Source: Oligoflexia bacterium
GTDB lineage: Bacteria > Bdellovibrionota > UBA1018
Assembly: GCA_023701205.1 (NCBI GenBank)
Contig: JAMPXJ010000031.1
Span: 1 to 56,138, forward strand
Direction of reading: 5' to 3'
Length of the DNA stretch: 56,138 bases
The notes under the pieces are model-generated. The model ran no database searches and was not told the DNA's origin. It was given only the letters and a program-made list of their open reading frames with translations. Numbering within the stretch: the stretch's first letter is position 1; each line of letters starts with the position of its first letter. This document shows positions 43,730 through 53,093 of the stretch, piece by piece. The translations under genes were made by a program, and so were the position numbers.

Positions 43730-44401
43730 ATGCGCAAACTGCTGAATGACATCACCACCCTGCTCAAGAGCAACTTCCTCGCAGGTGCGTTCATCATCAT
43801 CCCGCTCGCCGTGGCGGCCTGGCTGCTCTTCTCGGCCATGGAGGCCCTCTGGCACCTGCAGTTCCTCGTACCCGAGCAGTGGCGTCCCGAAAGCTTCATC
43901 CAGGACCGGACGCTCATCACCGTCCTCAACCTGATCTTCATCGTCGTGGCGACCCTGGCGCTCGCCATGGGCATCTCCTTCCTAGGCTGGAGCTCCAAGC
44001 ATTACCTCGGCCGCAAAACGCTTCAGTGGGTGGCTGAGGTGATCCAGCACATCCCGGTGGTCCGCAGCGTTTACAGCGCGCTCGACCAGCTGCTGCGCAC
44101 CCTCGGCTCGGGCGGCGGCCAGCAGTTCAACCGCGTCGTCTACGTGGAGTATCCGAGGAAGGGCCTATGGACGCTGGCCTTCGTCACCGGCCCGGCAAAA
44201 AGCCCCGCGATCGGAAGCGCCGCCTTGCTGAACATCTACGTGCCCACGACGCCGAACCCGACCTCGGGCTTTCACCTGATCGTGCCTGAAACCGACGTCC
44301 GCGACGCGAACATGAAAGTGGAGGACGCCTTCAAGACCATCCTTTCGCTCGGGATCGCCCAGCCGGAATTCGGCGCGCCCACGCCGCAAAAGCAGGTGTG
44401 A
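43730..44401 (+). CDS. DUF502 membrane protein
   Basis: 223 residues. Start ATG 43730 (MRKLLNDITTLLKSNFLAGA), preceded by GGGAATCC; a TTG at 43718 is less likely. Two membrane helices (about FIIIPLAVAAWLLFSAM and VLNLIFIVVATLALAMGISFL) are followed by a cytosolic or periplasmic domain containing VIQHIPVVRSVYSALDQLL and FNRVVYVEYPRKGLWTLAFV, the DUF502 signature, ending NPTSGFHLIVPETDV. Function unknown; plant and bacterial relatives are linked to membrane protein stability. It is 1 nt from smpB. Confidence 0.85.
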   Translation: MRKLLNDITTLLKSNFLAGAFIIIPLAVAAWLLFSAMEALWHLQFLVPEQWRPESFIQDRTLITVLNLIFIVVATLALAMGISFLGWSSKHYLGRKTLQWVAEVIQHIPVVRSVYSALDQLLRTLGSGGGQQFNRVVYVEYPRKGLWTLAFVTGPAKSPAIGSAALLNIYVPTTPNPTSGFHLIVPETDVRDANMKVEDAFKTILSLGIAQPEFGAPTPQKQV

Positions 44402-44402
44402 A

Positions 44403-44888
44403 ATGAGCAAGGACCCCAAAGCCACGGGCGAAAAGCTGATCGCCACGAACCCGCTGGCCCGGGCGAACTACTTCATCGAAGAGGTCGTCGAGGCGGGACT
44501 GGTACTGACGGGCACGGAGATCAAGAGCCTCCGCGCGCAGGCGCCCAATCTCCGCGACTCCTTCGTCGAGATCCGTGCGCACGGCAGCTCGCAGGAAGCC
44601 TGGCTTCTCAACTGCCATATCGCTCCCTATTCGCACGGAAACATCTGGAACCACGACCCGCTCCGCAAGCGCAAGCTGCTGCTGCAGCGCCGGCAGATCG
44701 ACCAGATCTTCGGAGCGATCACCCAGAAGGGGCTTACCGTCATCCCGACCCGGATGTACTTCAAATCCGGCCGCGCGAAAATCGAGCTGGGCCTGGGCAA
44801 GGGCAAGAAGAAGTACGACAAACGCGAAACCCTGAAGAAAAAATCCGCCGAGCGGGAAATGGATCTCGCCCGGAAAGCGCGGAAGTGA
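44403..44888 (+). CDS. smpB: SsrA-binding protein SmpB
   Basis: 161 residues. SmpB binds tmRNA and rescues stalled ribosomes. Motifs are ATNPLARANYFIEEVVEAGL, GLVLTGTEIKSLR and the KxLLxRR-type segment KRKLLLQRRQIDQI, then TVIPTRMYFKSGRAKIELGL. The C-terminus KGKKKYDKRETLKKKSAERE is the basic tail that enters the A-site. The tmRNA gene itself is not in the window. Confidence 0.96.
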   Translation: MSKDPKATGEKLIATNPLARANYFIEEVVEAGLVLTGTEIKSLRAQAPNLRDSFVEIRAHGSSQEAWLLNCHIAPYSHGNIWNHDPLRKRKLLLQRRQIDQIFGAITQKGLTVIPTRMYFKSGRAKIELGLGKGKKKYDKRETLKKKSAEREMDLARKARK

Positions 44889-46702
44889 CTCCGGCCATGA
44901 CTCTCATCCTGCGAAAAACCATCACCCAGTGCTTCCTCGAAAGGGCCCGGAGCTGTCCGGACCTCGTCGGCTTCCGCCACAAAGTGGGCGCGGAATGGAA
45001 AGATACGACCTTCGGCCGATTCTTCGCAGAATGCCGCGAGCTCTCGTTCGGACTCATGAGCCTCGGCGTCGAGCCCGGCGACAAGGTGGCCCTGATCTCG
45101 GGCACCCGCTTCGAATGGCCGCTCTGCGACCTGGCGATCCTGGGCGCGCGCGGCGTGACCGTGCCGATCTATCCCTCGCTCACCTCCGAGGAGATCATCC
45201 AGATCCTGGAGCATTCCGAAGCCACGGTGGCGATCCTCGAGGACGCGGCCCAGCTTCGCAAGCTCGCGACCCGGCCGAAGTGCCTCGAGAAACTCGTCGT
45301 GATCGATCCGACCTCGCTCCCCGGGGACACGTTCACCCTTCGCTCGCTCGCCCAGGCCGGCCGCAACCACGAGGCGCGCGATCCGAACCGGTTCGAGCGC
45401 AACCTTCAGGAAGCCGCCCCCGAGGAGCTTTTCACGATCTGCTACACCTCGGGCACGACGGGAGATCCCAAAGGCGTCATGCTCGCTCACGACAGTCTCA
45501 TGAGCGTTCTCGAGGACTGTGCGCAGGTGCTCGGCGATCAGATCCGCCCCGAGCAGGAGATCACCCTCTCTTTCCTGCCCTACGCGCACATCCTCGGCCG
45601 CGTCGAATCCATGGCGGTCCACGTCTTCGGCTGGCGGCACTGCTTCGCCGAGAGCATGGATCGGATACCTACCAACCTGCACGAAATCCGCCCGACCCTC
45701 ATTTTCACGGTTCCGCGTGTTTTTGAAAAAGCGTTCGAGCGCGTCACCGCGACCGTGGCGCAGAGCCCACCCATCGTGCGGAAGCTTTTTGACTGGTCCT
45801 TGAAGGCGGGTCGCAACTACTACGGGGCGGTAAGCAAAGGCATCCGACCTTCCTTGAAGGATCTTGCACAGTACCGGCTCGCGCATCGCGTGATCTTCGA
45901 GCGGGTACGGGAAGGCTTCGGAGGCCGACTTCGAGTGGCGATCTGCGGAGGCGCCCCGCTTTCGCGCGACATCGGCGAATTCTTCCAGATCGCCGGCATC
46001 CCGATCCTCGAAGGCTACGGCCTCACCGAAACCTGCGCGCCGGTGACGCTCAACGCGATCGAGGACCTGCGCTTCGGGACCGTCGGACGTCCGCTTCCCG
46101 AGGTTAGTCTGCGGATCGCCGAGGATGGCGAGATCCTTGTGAAATCCCGAAAGCTTTTCAAGGGATATTTCAAAGCCCCCCAAGATACCGAGCAAGCTCT
46201 CCGCTCCGGCTGGTTCCACTCCGGTGACATCGGTTCGATCGACAAAGACGGCTTTCTTAGAATCACGGATCGCAAGAAAGATCTGATCGTAACCAGCAAT
46301 GGCAAGAACATCGCGCCCCAGAAGATCGAAAACCTGGCCGCTTCCCATAAGCTCATCCAGCACTTTGTCGTACAGGGGGATCGCCGGAATTACCTGACGG
46401 CGCTCGTTACCCTGAACCAGGAAGAGGTGATCCGCTTCGCGAACGAAAATCATATTCTGTTCAGTGAGTACGGAGAACTCATCAAGAATTCCAAGATCTT
46501 GGGCCTGATCGAGCGGATCGTGACCGAACTCAACCAACGGCTTCCTCAGTTCGAGACCATCAAGCGTTTCATCATCCTGCCCAACGAATTCACCGTAGAA
46601 AATGGAGAACTGACCCCTTCCCTGAAAGTGAGGCGCAAAGTGATCGCCGAGCGCTACCGTGACCAGATCGACAGCATGTACCGGACGAGTGCCGATACTT
46701 GA
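44885..46702 (+). CDS. Long-chain acyl-CoA synthetase (AMP-forming)
   Basis: 605 residues. Starts at GTG 44885 (overlapping the smpB stop) or ATG 44897. An ANL-family enzyme that makes acyl-AMP then acyl-CoA. Motifs are the P-loop-like ICYTSGTTGDPKGVMLAHDS (A3), VPIYPSLTSEEIIQILEHSE, FEGYGLTETCAPVT-type A5 (here LEGYGLTETCAPVTL), GWFHSGDIGSIDKDGFLRIT (A7) and ITDRKKDLIVTSNGKNIAPQ (A8). Long-chain substrates are inferred from similarity to the FAA/FadD class (FLPYAHILGRV). Proximity to the FadL-like barrel supports fatty-acid uptake. Confidence 0.92.
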   Translation: MTPAMTLILRKTITQCFLERARSCPDLVGFRHKVGAEWKDTTFGRFFAECRELSFGLMSLGVEPGDKVALISGTRFEWPLCDLAILGARGVTVPIYPSLTSEEIIQILEHSEATVAILEDAAQLRKLATRPKCLEKLVVIDPTSLPGDTFTLRSLAQAGRNHEARDPNRFERNLQEAAPEELFTICYTSGTTGDPKGVMLAHDSLMSVLEDCAQVLGDQIRPEQEITLSFLPYAHILGRVESMAVHVFGWRHCFAESMDRIPTNLHEIRPTLIFTVPRVFEKAFERVTATVAQSPPIVRKLFDWSLKAGRNYYGAVSKGIRPSLKDLAQYRLAHRVIFERVREGFGGRLRVAICGGAPLSRDIGEFFQIAGIPILEGYGLTETCAPVTLNAIEDLRFGTVGRPLPEVSLRIAEDGEILVKSRKLFKGYFKAPQDTEQALRSGWFHSGDIGSIDKDGFLRITDRKKDLIVTSNGKNIAPQKIENLAASHKLIQHFVVQGDRRNYLTALVTLNQEEVIRFANENHILFSEYGELIKNSKILGLIERIVTELNQRLPQFETIKRFIILPNEFTVENGELTPSLKVRRKVIAERYRDQIDSMYRTSADT

Positions 46703-46733
46703 CTCCCCCTTCAAGATTGGATAGAGGACTCTA

Positions 46734-46964
46734 ATGGCTCGCGTAACGATTGAAGACTGTCTGAAGAATGTCAGCAATATGTATGAACTGGTTCATCTCG
46801 CCACGAAGCGCACTCGCCAGCTCTATAAAGGCGACGAGGTGCTCGTGAAGAGCAAGAACCGCGTGATCGTCACCGCTCTGCGCGAGATCGCCGCCCAGAA
46901 AGTCAAATCCGTCATGCAGGAAGCCAAGAAGCAGGACGACGACCTGCTTCCGATGTCGAACTGA
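46734..46964 (+). CDS. rpoZ: RNA polymerase omega subunit
   Basis: 76 residues. Omega helps assemble RNA polymerase by clamping beta-prime. The sequence MARVTIEDCLKNVSNMYELV, then HLATKRTRQLYKG and VTALREIAAQKV, matches the family. It follows the acyl-CoA synthetase by 31 nt. No good terminator is seen after it before the convergent gene at 47018. Confidence 0.95.
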   Translation: MARVTIEDCLKNVSNMYELVHLATKRTRQLYKGDEVLVKSKNRVIVTALREIAAQKVKSVMQEAKKQDDDLLPMSN

Positions 46965-47017
46965 CAGGGACGGCATTCCGGCTCTCTACCGGGTTCGTTC
47001 TCCGTTTTCCTTTCCCA

Positions 47018-48124
47018 TCAGTCAGCCGCAAACAGCCCGTCCAAACCGGCGCTGATCAGATTCTCGCAGTTTTCGGCTTCCTCCGGCGAAATGAAGAAGT
47101 ACGTTTTTTTGTCCGTTCGCTTGAGCAGCGTAAGAGGTCCGCGCTCATCGAGCTGGAGCCCGCTTTGGGCCCCGCGAGGAGAAGTCCAGCTTTGCCAGAT
47201 CAATCCCCTGCTGAACCAGGCGAGACCGATGCTGATCTGGATCGGTACCGAACGAGCACGCCGCGAAGCGATACCGCGCATTTCCGTGCATTGACCCGAT
47301 ATCCAGGCATCGAACGGCTGGCCGGCCGCATAGCTGGATTCCACCAGAAATTCCCCCGAATTGACCGGGACCTTCATGGTGACGAGCACACGCCGCTCCT
47401 CGAGGCGTTCTCCTGATAACTTCGCGCCAGGTGCCTCCACTGCGATTTCACCCGAGATCACAGCATGCAGTCCGGACAGTCCGCCCCTCCCCAAATCGCT
47501 AGAAAACAGATAGGCCGTGATTTCGCGAGCCCGGATCCCTTCCTGCTCGCTGAAGCCATCCGAACGGCGATTCGGCTTCATGAGAGCATAAACCAGCTCG
47601 TGAACAAGCAGAGCGGCCCGATTGGATGGATCGAGCCTGCGCCAGCCCGGAAGATAGACTCGCACGGACCGTCCCGCACGCACAGCGAGCTGCACGACTT
47701 CGTAACGCGAAACAGCCACCACTCCAGCGCGGTCCGGAATCGCTTCAAGCTCCGTCTCGACGGGCGCCCAGCGCAACTTCTCCGCTGCGAGCAGGAGAGC
47801 GAACGAAAGGGGCTCGTCTATCCGACGGATCTCCTCGAACTTTCGCAGCACGAGCGCCAGAGGCAGGTCCTCGAGCTCCCTGAAGGCCGCAGTGAGGCGA
47901 TCTCGGAATATCCCGTCGATGACTGAGTCGGCCTCAGCCGACGAGTCGATGAACACGGAGGATTCCATTCCGGACTCGACCAGGTCCAGCAGGAAGAGCC
48001 GATCGCCCAGCACGACCCCCTGACCGCCGTTTCCGACTTCGATCCCACCCGATGCGGGTACGGCGCAGAGCCCACCCGCCAGGGCTGCGGCCATCAGTAT
48101 CCCGGTTCTCGACCCGAAGCTCAT
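47018..48124 (-). CDS. Exported His-Glu protein coupled to TIGR02147 regulator (second copy)
   Basis: 368 residues from ATG 48124, which overlaps the upstream regulator stop by ATGA; the open frame extending to 48451 is a shadow inside that gene. Signal peptide (MSFGSRTGILMAAALAGG), then GIEVGNGGQG at 28-36. The core is W161-x2-L-x4-R-x2-L-x2-HE with H175, E176 and LMK at 181-183: the same W-to-HE spacing of 14 as the 14384 product, and an IRAREITAYLFSSDL stretch follows. No second histidine follows HE, so it is not a classical zincin. The C-terminal region has two Cys. It is longer than the other copy by a central insert. Confidence 0.72.
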   Translation of the reverse strand: MSFGSRTGILMAAALAGGLCAVPASGGIEVGNGGQGVVLGDRLFLLDLVESGMESSVFIDSSAEADSVIDGIFRDRLTAAFRELEDLPLALVLRKFEEIRRIDEPLSFALLLAAEKLRWAPVETELEAIPDRAGVVAVSRYEVVQLAVRAGRSVRVYLPGWRRLDPSNRAALLVHELVYALMKPNRRSDGFSEQEGIRAREITAYLFSSDLGRGGLSGLHAVISGEIAVEAPGAKLSGERLEERRVLVTMKVPVNSGEFLVESSYAAGQPFDAWISGQCTEMRGIASRRARSVPIQISIGLAWFSRGLIWQSWTSPRGAQSGLQLDERGPLTLLKRTDKKTYFFISPEEAENCENLISAGLDGLFAAD

Positions 48125-48966
48125 TGTGACCTCTCCTTCTGTCTCGAAAGCTCTGGATCTCCGTTTTCCAGCGGAAAAAACTGAATCGCGAGGCAGTATA
48201 CCCGATCCTTTTCCGAGCGCTCCTGCATCTTGACGCAGAACTTCCTCCGGAATTCCCGAAGATCCTCCTTGGCTTCCTCGATCCGTCCCGAATCGATCGC
48301 CAACGTCAATGTCGAGAAATCCCGGAATTCCACCGGAACACTCTCCAGGGAGGCCTCGGCCTTGCGCAGAATCTGCTGATGGTGGGCCCGGATCGCCCGG
48401 GAGGGCACGCCGCTCGGAGTTGCCAGCATTCCTTCGGCGGGGCGAATCCAACCCTTCCCCTGTGGATCAGGCATGAGCAGACCCAGGGCCATCAGGCGCG
48501 CGATCGCGCCTTCGGCTTCAGCCTGCGAAATGCCAAGCCGGTCCGCGATCCATTTCGGCCTGGGCACGAAATCATTCAAGGTTACGAGCTCCAAAATCGC
48601 ATTGTGATGCCAATCCGCGATGACCTGGAACCGCTCCAGATCGAGTATGCCGAAACCCTGGTTCACGCGAAGAGCCTCGAGCACTTTCCTCGCAGCCGAA
48701 CGCTTGAGCTCGCTCCTGTGCTGAAGCTCCACGAGCGCGACGAAATGACGTGTCTCCGTTTCCGTATAGCCCAGCCGTCGCGCCACCCGTATCGCCGAGG
48801 CTCGAGATAGCCCTCCCAAGCCCCGCAGAACCTCTGAAACCTTTGACGGCGCCATCCCCAGGTCCCGCGCGAACGCGCGCAACGAATAACGCGGATTCTT
48901 CCGCATCCGAACCGTCAATTCCTGCCGGAGATAGCTTCGGTAATCCTGACACTCCGCTGGCATCAT
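48121..48966 (-). CDS. TIGR02147 family HTH regulator
   Basis: 281 residues. The N-terminus DYRSYLRQELTVRMRKN is followed by an HTH (SLRAFARDLGMAPSKVSEVL) and GGLSRASAIRVARRLGYT. The central winged-helix-like part is KWIADRLGISQAEAEGAIAR, and the conserved C-terminus is FRRKFCVKMQERSEKDRVYC, then LAIQFFPLE. It closely parallels the protein at 13575-14387 and is likewise ATGA-coupled to a His-Glu protein. A -10 at 48976-48981 and a three-half-site operator at 49013-49034 lie upstream. Confidence 0.92.
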   Translation of the reverse strand: MMPAECQDYRSYLRQELTVRMRKNPRYSLRAFARDLGMAPSKVSEVLRGLGGLSRASAIRVARRLGYTETETRHFVALVELQHRSELKRSAARKVLEALRVNQGFGILDLERFQVIADWHHNAILELVTLNDFVPRPKWIADRLGISQAEAEGAIARLMALGLLMPDPQGKGWIRPAEGMLATPSGVPSRAIRAHHQQILRKAEASLESVPVEFRDFSTLTLAIDSGRIEEAKEDLREFRRKFCVKMQERSEKDRVYCLAIQFFPLENGDPELSRQKERSQ

Positions 48967-48975
48967 GGGAGCGCT

Positions 48976-48981
48976 TCTATA
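48976..48981 (-). promoter_or_regulatory. Predicted -10 for TIGR02147 gene
   Basis: TATAGA on the minus strand (plus-strand TCTATA). It ends 9 nt before the ATG at 48966, the same spacing as at 13575 and 20252, predicting a nearly leaderless mRNA. No good -35 is seen 17 bp upstream (TGTTGT), so an activator is likely. Confidence 0.4.
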
Positions 48982-49012
48982 TTCATGGAGCCTTATTTAC
49001 AACAGGAATATA

Positions 49013-49034
49013 GGAACACTCTGTTCCGGGAACA
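49013..49034. promoter_or_regulatory. Operator with three GGAACA half-sites
   Basis: GGAACA (49013-49018), CTC, TGTTCC (49022-49027), G, GGAACA (49029-49034). Adjacent half-sites form two overlapping perfect palindromes with 3-nt and 1-nt spacers. It lies about 45-65 bp upstream of the predicted start of the TIGR02147 transcript, an activator-like position. Confidence 0.5.
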
Positions 49035-49151
49035 AGGGGGTACAGTTCCTGATGCGGGCCCACCGCCGGATCCTTGACCGATGAGAGGCCCAGATCCTAT
49101 GACTGGCCCGGAGCCCCACCATCGGGGCCGATGAAAGGCGGTAAATTTGAT

Positions 49152-49478
49152 ATGAAACTCATTCGTTTGATGACTTGGATCACTTTGGCGATGCTCACGG
49201 CTGCCGAATCACACGCGGCGTATTACACGGATTGGCGCAATCATACACAGATCCAATACCGGTATATCTACAACATTCTTGATCGCTCCGTGGAGGCCCT
49301 GAATCCCGAAGTCGCCGCAGAGCAAGCCGCGGCTCGCTGTGCACCTGAAATCCAGCGCCTTGAGGAGCAGGGTTACCGTATCCTGATGTTCAGGGGGAAC
49401 TCGATTCCCAATGGACAGGGCTGGAGCGGAAACTGCGACGTCCAGGTCATCGATTTCAACACGCAACAGAGAAACTGA
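49152..49478 (+). CDS. Small exported protein of unknown function
   Basis: 108 residues from ATG 49152 (MKLIRLMTWITLAMLTAAES, signal peptide, cleavage about HAA). Upstream in-frame ATGs at 49074 and 49131 add a non-signal leader and are not supported. The mature part has two cysteines (AARCAPEIQ, SGNCDVQVI) likely in a disulfide. No family recognised. It is divergent from the TIGR02147 gene and shares the operator region with it. Confidence 0.55.
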   Translation: MKLIRLMTWITLAMLTAAESHAAYYTDWRNHTQIQYRYIYNILDRSVEALNPEVAAEQAAARCAPEIQRLEEQGYRILMFRGNSIPNGQGWSGNCDVQVIDFNTQQRN

Positions 49479-49512
49479 TCGCTCCGATGACTCAGCCATG
49501 GAGGGCTGGATT

Positions 49513-49947
49513 TTACCGGGAGGCCAGGCTCTCGGTCAACGCACGATTCTCCGCAGCGCCCGAACCGAGCTCCAACGTTTGAACTTCAATGACGGATCCG
49601 TCGCCGAAACGACACAGCAGGATCTCCGAAGCCTCGGAATCGAAGGAAACCAACACTTCTCCCCCTGCTTGCCCGCACGACACCCCATCCGCAGCCCGTA
49701 GGTAAGCACTGACCGCCTCCGCGCCTCGCCGCTCCACTCGAAAGTTGAAAAACGCCTCCGAGGAAACTGCCGCGCCGTCGAATCTGCAAAGCTCCAGATC
49801 GTCCGCGGGGAGTTTGACGACCCATGGCTGTCCTCCGCCGATCCTACAGGTGCGCCGATAAGGCCCTTCGCGCAGATAAAGGCCCTGCGCCATAGCTTCG
49901 ATTGAGAACAACGCCGAAACGATAAGCCAGATCGACTTCAAAACCAT
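49513..49947 (-). CDS. Small exported protein of unknown function
   Basis: 144 residues with a signal peptide (MVLKSIWLIVSALFSIEAMA). The mature protein is beta-rich with four cysteines (RRTCRIGG, LELCRFDG, VSCGQAGG, ILLCRFGD), forming a likely two-disulfide beta-sandwich. The LELCRFDG and ILLCRFGDG segments are similar, suggesting an internal duplication. No family recognised. It lies between the second accessory module and lon on the minus strand, 35 nt from the convergent small gene. Confidence 0.6.
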   Translation of the reverse strand: MVLKSIWLIVSALFSIEAMAQGLYLREGPYRRTCRIGGGQPWVVKLPADDLELCRFDGAAVSSEAFFNFRVERRGAEAVSAYLRAADGVSCGQAGGEVLVSFDSEASEILLCRFGDGSVIEVQTLELGSGAAENRALTESLASR

Positions 49948-49996
49948 GGTGGCCCCCGAAATTTCGACGCAACCTACCGCGCCCGGTCAACGGGTG

Positions 49997-52498
49997 TCAA
50001 TAGGAACCGCGATTCCAAGCCGGAGGCACTCCTTTGCGCGGGGCTTTCGTCAATCGCCTGTCTGAGCGCAGGACTGCGGGCTTCTTGTATTTCGGCGCGC
50101 CCTTCTCCTCGAGCGCGAGCTTCAGGGCTTCCTCGACTCGGCTGACCAGATGGATCGTCATGCCTTTCAGGGCATAGTCAGGCACCTCGGCCAGGTCCTT
50201 CTCGTTGAGCTTGGGTAGGATGAGCGTCGTAACACCGGCCCTTCGCGCAGCCAGAACCTTTTCCTTGATTCCCCCGACCGGCAAGACCTTGCCCTGCAAG
50301 GAAAGCTCCCCGGTCATCGAGAGCCGCTGTCGCGCCTTACGCCCAGAAAGCAGCGAATAGAGAGCCGTGGCCATCGTGATTCCCGCCGATGGGCCATCCT
50401 TGGGGATCGCGCCAGCCGGGATATGCAGATGGATGTCGTGCTCGCGGAAGTACCGCCGCTGGAAGCCCAGATCAGCGAAGGCCATCTTCTTCACGTAGCT
50501 CCAGGCGATCGCGGCGCTCTCGGTCATCACCTCGCCCATCTGCCCGGTGAGCTTGAGATTGCCGGAACCGGGCACGTCGGTGGCCTCGATGAAAAGGATA
50601 TCGCCCCCCATCGCGGTCCACGCCATGCCCACCACCACGCCGGGACTGGCGATCCGCTCGGCGATCTCGTTATAGAACCGCTTGGGGCCAAGCCAGCTGG
50701 AGAGATTCTCCTCGTTCACCGCGATCGGTTCGCGGCGTCCCTTCGGTTTGCCGTTTACCTGCCGGACGACTTTCGCCGCCGCCTTGCGCGCGATCCGGGC
50801 GACCAGCTGCTGCAAGGAGCGCAAGCCCGGCTCACGGGCATAATCGGTCATGATCTTCCGGAGCGCTGCACGCTCGAATCGGAGCTGCCGGGAGGTAAGG
50901 CCCGCCGCCTCCAGCTCGCGCGGAATCACGTGTCGAAGGGCGATGGTTTCCTTCTCCTCAAGGGTGTAGCCCGAAAGCTCGATGACCTCCATCCGGTCCA
51001 GAAGCGGCGCAGGAATGCTCGCCGTAGTGTTGGCAGTCGTGATGAAAAGGACCTTGGAAAGATCGAACGGCACGTCCAGATAATGATCGAGGAACGAGGC
51101 GTTCTGCTCGGGGTCCAACGCCTCCAGCAAGGCGCTCGAGGGATCTCCTTGGAAGCTCTGCCCGAGCTTGTCGATCTCGTCCAGCAGCAGCACGCAGTTC
51201 CTCGTGCCCGCTCGGCGAATGCCCTGAATCAGTTTCCCCGGCATCGCGCCGACGTAGGTGCGGCGGTGCCCCTTGATCTCGGCCTCGTCGCGCATGCCTC
51301 CGAGCGAGAAGCGGTAGAAGCTGCGCCCCAGGGTTTTGGCGATCGACTTGCCGATGGAGGTCTTGCCGACGCCCGGTGGCCCCACCAGGCAGATGATCGA
51401 GCCGCGCGTATCCTTGCGAAGCTGGCGCACGGCCAGGAACTCGATGATGCGCTCCTTCACTTTTTCCAGCCCGTAATGTTCCCCGTCGAGAACGCTTTGG
51501 GCGTTGTCGAGATCGAGATCATCCACGGATTCCTTGCTCCAGGGAAGCGACACCATCGTTTCAAGGTAGTTCCGCGAGACGTTGTATTCGGGAGAGCTCT
51601 CGGAGATCGTCTCGAATTTCGCAAGCTCCTCGAGCGCCACCTTGCGGACGTCTTCGGGCATCCCCGCGGCCTCGATCCGCTCGCGGAAGGTGCGGGATGC
51701 CTTCTCCTTGCCGTCCTCTTCGAAGCCCAGCTCGCGCTTGATCGTCTTGAGCTGTTCCTTGAGGAAGAATTCGCGCTGGAGCTTGGTGATCTTGCCGTTG
51801 ACGTCCTCGTGGATTTTCCGCTGCAGGTCGGCCACATCCTGCTCGCGACGCAGATGGATGAGCAATTTCTCGAAGCGGGCCTTCACCGAGAGGGTCTCCA
51901 GAAAATCCTGCGCGTCGGCCTTGGGGAGCGTGAGCGCGAACGCGACGAGATCGGCGACGGTGCCGGGGCCGGGCGCATTGATCATCGCGAGCCGCATCTC
52001 CTCGGTGAAGAACGGATTGATCTCCGAGAGCTTCTTGACGTGGCTGATGACCGAGCGGGTGAGCGCGTCCATTTCCATGGATTTCTCGGAAACGTCCTCG
52101 AGATACTCCGTCTCCGTCACGATATAGGGGGACTCCGAAAGGAAACGCTTCGCCCGGAAGCGCTTCATGCTGTGAACCAGGAGATTGACCGATCCGTCGG
52201 GCATCTTCAGCCGCTTGACGATCTTCGCCGCGACCCCCACCGCATGGAGGCTCTCGGGTTTCAAGTCTTCCCTCACGTCGCCCTCGCGGGTCTCCAGCAG
52301 GCCGAGCATCCGATGCCGGCTGATCGCCTCCTCGATCATCGCGATGTGGCGGGACTGGGTCACGAGCAAAGGCGCAAGCAGCGTCGGAAATACCACGGGC
52401 CCGTTCATCGGAAGGACGAAGAGATTCGGCGGAAGAACCTGATCCGGAAGAATCAATCCGCCCTGCTTCACGGGAAGGTCGTTTTTCTCGGTGCTCAT
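49997..52498 (-). CDS. lon: ATP-dependent protease Lon
   Basis: 833 residues. Lon degrades damaged and regulatory proteins. The N-terminal LON domain ([20 protein letters not shown]) is followed by a coiled region, the AAA+ module ([20 protein letters not shown], Walker [14 protein letters not shown], Walker B; sensor region [20 protein letters not shown]) and the C-terminal serine-lysine protease: [14 protein letters not shown] (catalytic Ser) and [16 protein letters not shown] (catalytic Lys). The protein ends with a basic tail ([15 protein letters not shown]). It is somewhat longer than the E. coli protein. Confidence 0.97.
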   Translation of the reverse strand: MSTEKNDLPVKQGGLILPDQVLPPNLFVLPMNGPVVFPTLLAPLLVTQSRHIAMIEEAISRHRMLGLLETREGDVREDLKPESLHAVGVAAKIVKRLKMPDGSVNLLVHSMKRFRAKRFLSESPYIVTETEYLEDVSEKSMEMDALTRSVISHVKKLSEINPFFTEEMRLAMINAPGPGTVADLVAFALTLPKADAQDFLETLSVKARFEKLLIHLRREQDVADLQRKIHEDVNGKITKLQREFFLKEQLKTIKRELGFEEDGKEKASRTFRERIEAAGMPEDVRKVALEELAKFETISESSPEYNVSRNYLETMVSLPWSKESVDDLDLDNAQSVLDGEHYGLEKVKERIIEFLAVRQLRKDTRGSIICLVGPPGVGKTSIGKSIAKTLGRSFYRFSLGGMRDEAEIKGHRRTYVGAMPGKLIQGIRRAGTRNCVLLLDEIDKLGQSFQGDPSSALLEALDPEQNASFLDHYLDVPFDLSKVLFITTANTTASIPAPLLDRMEVIELSGYTLEEKETIALRHVIPRELEAAGLTSRQLRFERAALRKIMTDYAREPGLRSLQQLVARIARKAAAKVVRQVNGKPKGRREPIAVNEENLSSWLGPKRFYNEIAERIASPGVVVGMAWTAMGGDILFIEATDVPGSGNLKLTGQMGEVMTESAAIAWSYVKKMAFADLGFQRRYFREHDIHLHIPAGAIPKDGPSAGITMATALYSLLSGRKARQRLSMTGELSLQGKVLPVGGIKEKVLAARRAGVTTLILPKLNEKDLAEVPDYALKGMTIHLVSRVEEALKLALEEKGAPKYKKPAVLRSDRRLTKAPRKGVPPAWNRGSY

Positions 52499-52571
52499 CG
52501 CGAATCAATATGGGGAGCCCGCGGCCTTTGGCAAGCCCGCCTTGGCGGAAAGGCCGGATTTTTCCGGGAAA

Positions 52572-53093
52572 TCAGGGGGCGGCTGACAGGATCGCCAGGC
52601 GGATCTTCTCCAGGAGCTCGCTGGAGCGAGAGGAATCCGGCACGTCGGCCCCCTCATACCCCGCCGGGGTCCCGTCCGCCTTGAGGCGCTCGATTTCCTC
52701 GGAAAGCTCGACCTTTACGTCCGTGCCTCCGATGCGCCGCTCCGCCACGACGCGGAATTTGAAACGGGTCTGGAGGTTGATTTTTCGCGGCGAGCCATTG
52801 ACCTGGTATTCATGGTACTTGTCGCGGGACTGGCCGATCATCCAGTCAGTCTCGATTTCCCGCGAAGCCAGCTGCCGCAAGTCCTGCTCCTCGACTTCTG
52901 ACGGACTGCGCGACTCGATCTTGTAGCCCGAAAGCGCTTTTTCGATCCCTTTCCACACAACCGGTAACTCGTATTCGAACGTCCTTTGCGGATTCAAAGC
53001 GGCGTACGACTGCGTCCTGACCGCGGGGCCGGAAGCACAGGAGGCCGTCAGGCAGGAGATCGCGAGCAAGGCGACCGGCAGAAGTGTCCTCAT
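52572..53093 (-). CDS. Lipoprotein of unknown function
   Basis: 173 residues with a lipoprotein signal (MRTLLPVALLAISCLTASC; lipobox LTASC). The mature part is predicted alpha/beta: YELPVVWKGIEKALSGYKIE, DWMIGQSRDKYHEYQVNG and FRVVAERRIGGTDVKVELSE resemble small periplasmic lipoproteins with a repeating strand-helix fold found in Bdellovibrio-type genomes. No function assigned. It overlaps the AMIN-like gene by 4 nt, so the two proteins probably act together in the periplasm. Confidence 0.7.
   Translation of the reverse strand: MRTLLPVALLAISCLTASCASGPAVRTQSYAALNPQRTFEYELPVVWKGIEKALSGYKIESRSPSEVEEQDLRQLASREIETDWMIGQSRDKYHEYQVNGSPRKINLQTRFKFRVVAERRIGGTDVKVELSEEIERLKADGTPAGYEGADVPDSSRSSELLEKIRLAILSAAP

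Noticed and set aside
44627..46777. 716-codon minus-strand ORF
   Set aside because: Antisense to the acyl-CoA synthetase, with no family motifs.
48125..48451. N-terminal extension of the second His-Glu gene
   Set aside because: It lies inside the TIGR02147 gene in another frame; the ATG at 48124 gives a signal peptide and the ATGA overlap.
49013..49027. GGAACACTCTGTTCC as a LexA (SOS) box
   Set aside because: The GAAC/GTTC spacing is 5 nt, not the 4 nt of the Gram-positive box, and the downstream genes are not repair genes.
50423..52684. 753-codon plus-strand ORF
   Set aside because: Antisense to lon; composition is that of a reverse-frame shadow.
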